From Hepsetus odoe (taxonomy: Eukaryota; Chordata; Actinopteri; Characiformes; Hepsetidae): a DNA stretch of 64,000 nucleotides. The position numbers and the translations under genes are program-made. Position 1 is the stretch's first letter. Every line of letters begins with the position of its first letter. The stretch covers positions 12,314,896-12,378,895 of the forward strand of contig CM029367.1 in NCBI GenBank assembly GCA_017165825.1, given 5' to 3'. Positions 38,901 to 47,300 of this stretch are shown one piece after another. The notes below the pieces were generated by a model that made no database searches, had not been told where the DNA came from, and worked only from the letters and a program-made list of their open reading frames with translations.

Positions 38901-40432
38901 TTTAGGCAGGTGTGAAAACAAAGAATGCTTTCAGAATGCTGTAAACAAAGAATGCTTTCAGAAATATAAATAAGGATTGTTTACTTTTATCAGTTTACAA
39001 AATGCAAATTGAGCGAACAAAAGAAAAATCTAAATCAAATCAATATTTGGTGTTACTGCCTTTTGCCCTCAAACCAGCATCAGTTCTTCTAGGTACACTT
39101 GCACACAGTCAGGGATTCTGTAGGATTATAGTCGGTGTATGATCAACCAGTTTTACCAAACAGGTGCTGATGATCATCAATGTCACACGGAGGTTGAAAC
39201 ACAGTCATGTTTGGAACAACCTACCAGCCGAGTTCCTTCAAAAACTGTGTGCAAGTGTACCTAGAAGAATTGATGCTGTTCTGAAGGCAAAGGGTGGTCA
39301 CACCAAATATTGATTTGATTTAGATTTCTCTTTTGTTCATTCACTGCATTTTGTTGATTGATGAAAATAAATGATTAACACTTCCATTTCTGAAAGCATT
39401 CTTTGTTTACAGCATTTTTTCACACCTGCCTAAAACTCTTGCACAGTATGTGTGTGTGTGTATATATATAAATATATAATTTTTGTATAAAGCTAATGTC
39501 TCAGACTTGACGTCTAAATATTGCTTTTTAGATATTGAAGGCATGCTTAAAATATTCATAGGTAGCAATAAAGTACACTTTTATTTTTCTCTTACAATGA
39601 AATCCCAAGGATGCAAACATAAATCAACATTTTAATATTTGAACATCAGCTAATACACAGGAGCTGCTTATATTTCAACTATTGAACTTGGTGTCAGCAT
39701 ATTTACCCTGTAAGTTGGACGTCTTTGCTCTGTTCCTGTTCCCCTTGTTGGTTTGCTTAATGGTGCTTGTGTTAATAGCACTAGGTATCAGCTGCCTGCA
39801 GAAATAGGAGCTGTTATTACATGTTTAGTGGCCTCTCAATGCAGAGATGCTGTTTTTTTGCCTTGCCTTTATTTCCCCACCTTGTCCACTTCAGCCAAAC
39901 AGTATCTCTCAGCCTAAATGCTCTTTTATTGACGCACCAGAGTAAACGGCAGTCTTTGCAGTATTTTTCTTGCTCTAACTCCAGCTGCTCAGTATCCTCT
40001 AAAGCAGCACCAAGTTGGAATTTAAGTACCATTGAAACGGTTTCCCATACACCTATCAATTTTATCATATTAGACGCTTTCCCATTAACGATGTCGTTTA
40101 GTAGAGGATTACAGTATACTTAACCTGTGGGTGAGGAGCACATAATGTATTGTTAATTTGATTGGTCTTTATTTTTAGAATGTAATGCACAACCATCAGA
40201 TTACGCATGCACTTTGGTCACGTTTTGGGCAGCATAGATCTGCTTAGTTCTTAATTTTTCTAAAGCTGCACTCAGTCCAATTAAATCCAATGTCTCTCTT
40301 GGTGTTCTCAACAAGAACATGCAGCGGATCCATAATGAAGGCACTAGTTAGTATACATTCATGATGTTTATACACTGTTGAAATAGAAATGTAATATAAG
40401 TTTGTGGGTGGGTGTGTGCGATGGGGCAGTTT

Positions 40433-40489
<57 letters not shown>

Positions 40490-41361
40490 GGGCAGCAGCA
40501 CCAGCATATTATTGTTATGAACTTTTTTCCAGATAAGCGGCTTGGGGGGTATTTATGCTTTTAAAAACACTGAATTTAATTTATTCAAGGGTCCCCCTTT
40601 GGATGTTCAAACTGCGGTATATTTCTTTATAGTGACAAGTGTATGCCCTGTGTATCATACCATTTGTAAAGTAATCACTTAGATGCTGCATTTGTAATAT
40701 ATTTATTTTTTAATCAGTTCAGTCAGTTAGTTGTTTTTACCAAAGTAATCTTGACAGCCCTACAGACGCCAGTTTTTTGTTTTATTTCCCCCCTCACCTG
40801 ACATTGTTTAACTTTTTTTTTTGTTCACTTCCCTTCGAGTAAACAATTCCTACACAGTGTTATGAGTACTAATGCATTTAATTAAAGTTGATTTTTGAAC
40901 ATCCCGAGATGGACTGAGACAGAGGTGTTTCTTATTCAGTTGATTAACGGAATGCCTTCCATTTATGCAAGCCAGTGTCTGCTCCTTGTTTTGCTCCAGT
41001 TTTAACCTCAGCCATACTTCTTAAGATGAATGAATGCATCCCCCTTCTTTGCTTTGTGCTGATGCAGTCAGTAGTCAGATGAAGATGAGAGACTTTAAGC
41101 TTTATTGTGAATCAATAAGGAAATGACTGTCTGCTCTTACTTAAAACCCAGTGACTGAGCCACTTGCTCAGTGTCGGCCTGCAGAGAAGTGCTTAGAGAG
41201 CAAATGGTAATGTCTGCTTATTTTGTCTTTCTTGCAGCTTCGGAAAGTGGAACGAGACAAGAAGACCATGGATCAAGAGATAGTGGAGCTAACCAACAAG
41301 CTTGTGGATGCCAAGAACACAATCGACAAGCTGGAGGAATTGAATGTAGGGGCAACATCAG

Positions 41362-41392
<31 letters not shown>

Positions 41393-44300
41393 TTTCAGAA
41401 AATGCACTAGAGTCAGCGTTGTACCATAATTTCAGATGGTAACCACTGGAGCTGAAAATTGAAAGTTACATTAAGAGGTTCCGTGCTAAGCTTTCATAGA
41501 ACTGCATTGTCAGATGTGTCTGCAGCCCAGCAACTGATTTCTGCCTGATAGAGGTCTACCGAGAAATAGCACTTTCACATTAGACAGGCTACACTTTTTA
41601 AATAAGTTTGGATAGAACTTCTTCCAGATCCTTTTTTTGATCTGTGAGTATATTATTACACTCTGCATTCACTCACTATAAAGATGTAGTTCTGGTATGA
41701 CTGATAAAACTCAATATTTTTCAGTTATTTGTGCAAGTTTTATCCCATTTTTATGTTACCACTGGAGGGGTTTCTGTCATAAATGTGATTAAAATAGCGA
41801 CAGATCCTCTTACATTATATACACACACCGCAGTAGAGTGACATAAGTTGTTAGGGATGTATGTATATATTAGGAGCTTATGTAGTTTTAGTGCAGGGAC
41901 TTGGACTTTATCACTTGCAAATCTAGTGATTTGACCATTCCGATAGTTACAAGGCAAACAAATGTAAAAATGAGTCTCCCCTAAACTACTTTTAAAAAGT
42001 CATTCTTTAAACCATTTACAGTAATGTATTATAATGCTACTGTATTCAACAAATCTGCACAACCATAACGAGCTTTTGAAGTAATTGTAATGATGCCATA
42101 TTTTAACCATTATTTCTCAAGTCAAAATTCAACAGTTGTATTGAACGTTGTATTTTATGTTCATATCATGCAGGTTTGCCATTGGGTAATGTTGAATCGG
42201 TAAAATGACTAGCTCCATGATTCTTCAATACTGAACTTGCAGACCTGCTGAATAAAAATAAACATATTTGTCATTTTTATTTGAATAATTTTGTAAAATT
42301 CATAAAGCTATTTCATAATGAGCCTCTCTATACAGGTCCAGTTAAAAAATGTGTTTGTTCCACCTGTTTGCTCAGTGGATGCATCAAGCAGGACTTTAGG
42401 GAGCTAATTACAAAGTGCAAGGGACCAGTTACTCATATGTTCATGGCGGTTTAGCATAGTGTTTTGTCTTCTCAGGCACATCAGCCACATATCAGTCATA
42501 GCTGATCACTCAAATTGCTCCCTGCGGAAAAGCCTCCTTCTTGGTTGTTTCTTGGGCAAGAAACTGGCAGTTTATTGCTTGTTTTCCTCCCTTTATTTGC
42601 TTTTTATGTCTTGAAAGCATACTTGTGAATTGCTGAAATAGCTTTGATTTAAGAGAAAAGATTCGCTGAAGAATACAGTCTATTTAGGGTTTTTTTTTTT
42701 GGAAATGCTTTCCTTCTTTTTAGTCTTAGTTATCTGTGTTATTTGTCTGTGCTCATATCAATTTCTTCTTCTCTTTAAGGAGCGCTACCGTCAGGACTGC
42801 AATTTGGCCGTGCAGCTGTTGAAGTGCAACAAGTCCCATTTTAGGAACCACAAGTTTGCAGATGTGAGTGTCCGATTCTTCCGTTAGAGACACGCATTCC
42901 TTTGTGCAAATACTTTTTCAATTACCTGTATGAGCCTAAATGTGTTCTATTTGGACTCTGCTGTCATGCACATTGGAACAAAAAAAAAATGCATGATCAC
43001 TTGGAGACTGTAACGTGATAAAAGCAGTAGTACTTCTGAGTGTACAGCCTGCCATCACACAGCAGGCAAAAAGAAAGGTATGGAAAAAGAGAGCCTGGGG
43101 AGAGGCAAGATAAAGTAGTAAGCTTGTGATGGGGCAGATTCTTTGTGGCTGTCTTTAGCATAGAGTCTCTGTTTACATGCACAAGAGAGTAGAGCTGAAT
43201 TTTGGACTTAGGCAGGCCAGCCAGCAAAAGCAATGTGTGTTATTGACAATATGTCAAAGCCCAGACACATAAGTCTGCCTGGCCTTTGTGTTTATCTTTG
43301 GGCCACAAAGCAGCAGGTGTCAGAGTGACAGACAGCTGTGCACCACTGTAAAAGAGCCAGGGATTTAATAGGCCTTTATCAGGCTCATGGAACAGTACAG
43401 AGCTCCAGGGAACACTTTAGCACGATGCAACATGCAATTAAACTGGATGACCAGCAAGCCACTCCCATACTTGGTCTGCCCCTTTTTTATCCAATTCCTT
43501 TGATAGTTGTATTTAAATCTCAGCATAACATTTGTTCACACAGACAATGTAAAAATACACATGACAGCAGAAAATGCTGCCGTTGTCAGCTCTATTGGTG
43601 TTCGCTTTAGTTTTATTTGAATCCAGAAACATACTTTGAATGTCTTTAATCTAGAAAGTTTTTAGATTTTACACATTTTATTGAAATCAACCTATTTTTT
43701 CCCCCCCAGAAACATTATCATAGGGTGTTTGAGCACTTTTAACAATTTACATTCGCTCCTGGCTGAGGTCAATCACTACCTACTCACAGCTTCAGGCACT
43801 TCTCCCACACACAGACAGGAGTGTCCGATATCTGTGGTGCACTAAGCCAGCCACGGCTTGGGATTTTGCCAGTTGCATTCTGATCGGATATCCACACATT
43901 CGTCCTAACCCTAACTCCGTGTCTGTGATGGAAAACACATACCTGGACTTGTATTATCATGTGTTTTCAGGCATTAATTTGTCCTTGTGTGGATTTATAC
44001 AGTTCTGGCAATCACTCAACACAGCACAGAATGCTAAAACACGGTAGCCGAATGGATGTCATGCGAATGGACTTGTCAGGTAGACTGTTTTTAGGCATAA
44101 TGTATGAAATGCAGTCTTTGTAATCTTTGTTTTTAATCTGTTTCTATCTCTGACAATAGGAGTGCAAGATTAATCATGTCCCACTTTGAGACCATGTACT
44201 AATAAATGCAATAAATGTTCCCACAGTGTAAATGAAAGTGCATTTTAAAGGCCTTCAAAGGTTTTGATTTGACAGTGGTAGTATTACATTAACAAAATTA

Positions 44301-47300
44301 ACACTTGTCATTTATGCTTAAAATCGGTCTACACTCCTTTCCATTCATCCATTCGTTCATTATTCATTGTTAACACATGCTTACAGTAGGTTTTGTGGGT
44401 CAGGCGGAAACACAGGTTTTTATGCTTTTACCAAACACTGACTAAGCCTTGAGTAGTTTAATTATATTATCTAGATCTTTGTGGGTTTTAATGAATTAAT
44501 TAATCAATCAATTATTTACGTTTACCTTTAATTTGAGAAGCCGTATTTTGTCATCCTATTTTAACATTTGTGGAAGTGCCTAATTCTAGGTGTCTTACTC
44601 TCTAGAAGGCTTTTGCAGCCATTGTTACCTTCAAAGGAAGTTAGGTGTCATGCTGCAGGGCTATTTTTAGGAGATTTATTATTCATAGCCTGAATTATCT
44701 CCTCATCCTGGCTGGATTCATTAGCCTAGCAGCAGCCTATTCTAAGGTGGACTTGCTTCAGGAGCACTGTCGCTTCTGTGATGGTCCGTCCCCCTGAAAG
44801 TGAAAAACCACATGAAGATTTATTTGCAGTGTATTAATCAAACCTTTTCATATGGAAAGTGGTGACATAATGATAGGAAATGAGAGCAATTCATTATTTC
44901 TCAGAGACATTCAATTAGCCAGAGGAAAGCTACCCTCTTCCAGAGCTTATGCTGTTTGTAAAGTGAATCAGGGGATGAGGCTGAGCATCAAGCTGCTTTC
45001 TGTCCTTGAAAAGACCAGACAAAAAAAACATTAAAATCCATTATTTTTCAGGCAAACACTGAAAAAGTAGCTGTTGTTGTGTTGTCCCTTGAGGGGAAAA
45101 ATGCTGTTGCAGTGAGGTGCTATATATAAATCATGCATCAACTGAAGTACAACAATAGTCAAAGAGGATGCTAAATATAGTCGTGGCTGTTGGCGAAAAC
45201 CTCTTCCTGCCTGCCCCATCGTGGACGGATACAGTAGGAACGGTGCTGCAGACTGAAGCAGATAAAAGCCAACCAAAGTGAAACACCGATAACCATGGTT
45301 ACTTGGGCCTCCCGGGGAAATGGGTGCGTGTGTGCGCGTTCAGATACGAAGACATCGTGAAGCAGCACTGAGTCATCCTTCTTTTCAGATGAGCGGATGG
45401 GAGGGAGCTGGTTGCAGTTGTGTATACCCACAACTGAGCAGTGAGCAGATTCAATTTCACCAGATGCAGAAAAGATGCTGCACTCAGCCAGTTCCTCAGT
45501 GAAGAATACCCGGCCATCGTTATCAACACTTTGCCAAAAAAAAAAAAAAAAAAAAAAGTAAAATCATTAATAACTATTACCCTTATCCAAAGTTCATTAG
45601 TTTATAGGTGCTCAGTCAAGGTGCTAAGTCAGGTGCTAGGTCCACGTTCTCTTTGGGTAGGGTAACTCTGGCTCAACTATTCAAGTATTTATTATTGTTT
45701 AGCACATAAAAAAATAGGATTTTTTATTTTTGATTATACAGGAATCTACGATGTTTGCTGATGATATTGTGATCGGTAATGAGAGTAGGGAGCAGCATGA
45801 GGAGACCCTGGAGAGATGGAGATATGCTCTAGAGTAGAGGATTGACAGTGAGCAGGACAAAGACAAAATACATGAGTATGAATGAAAGGTAGGACAGCAG
45901 AATAGTTAGGATGCAGGGAGTATAGGTGGGGAAGATGGAGGAGTTTAAATACTTGGGATCAACAGTTCAGAGTAAAAGGGAGTGTGGAAGGGAATGCATA
46001 CAGGTTGGAATGGGTGGGGAACAGTGGATGGAGTGATCTGTGACGTTTATTAGCAAGAGTGAAGGGAAAGGTTTACAGAACGGTAGTGAGACCACTTGTG
46101 TGGGTTGGAGAGGGTGGCACTGATAAAGACAGGTGGCAGAGCTGGAGGTGGCAGAGTGAAAGATGCTGAGATTTGCATTGGGAGTCACGAGGATTAACAG
46201 GATTAGGAATGAGTATATTAGAGGAACAGCTCGGGTTTTATGTTGTTGTTTGTTTTAAGGGTTTATTGAGCTTCAGAGTATCTCATTACTGTGTCCAAAA
46301 TAGTACATTTTAACAAAAGAAGTTACTGAGTATTCACTGCTCTGCAGGTTAAATAAAACTGAAGCAACTGGAAGTGCTGCAAAACCCTTAAAAACATGTT
46401 TTTTATTTTTATATGTTGTAAAGGGAACATTCAAATGAAAACATTTTTGCTGGGTCTGTAGCAGGACCTGTCATATTGATCATAAATGGTATCTTCATGC
46501 TATTCACTTATTATATTATTTGTAAAGATAATAAACTACATCAGGCTTTCTATTTTTGTTCATGTAATCCGATTCATTTTCAGTGTTCTGTAAATGTAAA
46601 ATTCAATCAGTGTAAAATTGTGTATAACCAAACCAGTGTTCTTAATACACGGACCTTGAAAGATCATATGTGGTCATTTTCTCTTCATGTGATGAACAGC
46701 CTGGGATGAATAAAGGAGAAGCTGTGTGCACTGGTGATGCCTGATGTGTGGTTGCAGGCACGGTTTCTGTGGGGGGGGGGGGGGGTTATTGTGTAGAATA
46801 TGCTGTGCACATGATGCAGGACATTTAGATTCTGCTCTTGTAGGAAGTAGAGCACAGGGCATAGCATGTAGATCTGTGATCTGGAAGGCCATGCAGGGGT
46901 TGCACTCTGAACCACAGCCTGGACGCATTGATCTTTTGGCCCCACAAACACGGAAGTTGGGAGTTTTACTGGGCATTCACTGCATCTACAGGATCGTTAA
47001 GGCATCAGCTGAGCTGGAATGTGCGTTCAGTGATTTTCCCTGTCAGCTTTCCACAAATCGATGGCCTTGCCTGGCTTTATCCAATCAAAGCTGCAACATA
47101 AAATAAAAGGCCTTATATTCCTACCTATTCTCTCTTTGTGTTCTCTTTCTTTTCACCATTTTTCAGATATAGAAAGGTGATGTCCTAATGTAGCGTTCTG
47201 TGTTGGTGATGTAGGGAGTTCTTGATATATATAAGAAGCCATCCTACTGCCATCTCCTCTCACAGCTACATTGTTCCTCTTATGTTCACTTGTATTTGTT

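Larger units (their letters stand above)
34333..41237 (+). other. tjap1: tjap1 intron 4 (6.9 kb)
   Basis: Contains a SINE, the best LINE fragment, a rearranged Tc1 relic, Tc1-type copy 2 and two microsatellites. The piece 36180-36300 is dense in ATTAG/AATTA words and repeat-free. Confidence 0.8.

Noticed and set aside
46674..47106. Overlapping Gly-rich and Pro-rich frames
   Set aside because: Created by the poly-G tract; no homology seen.
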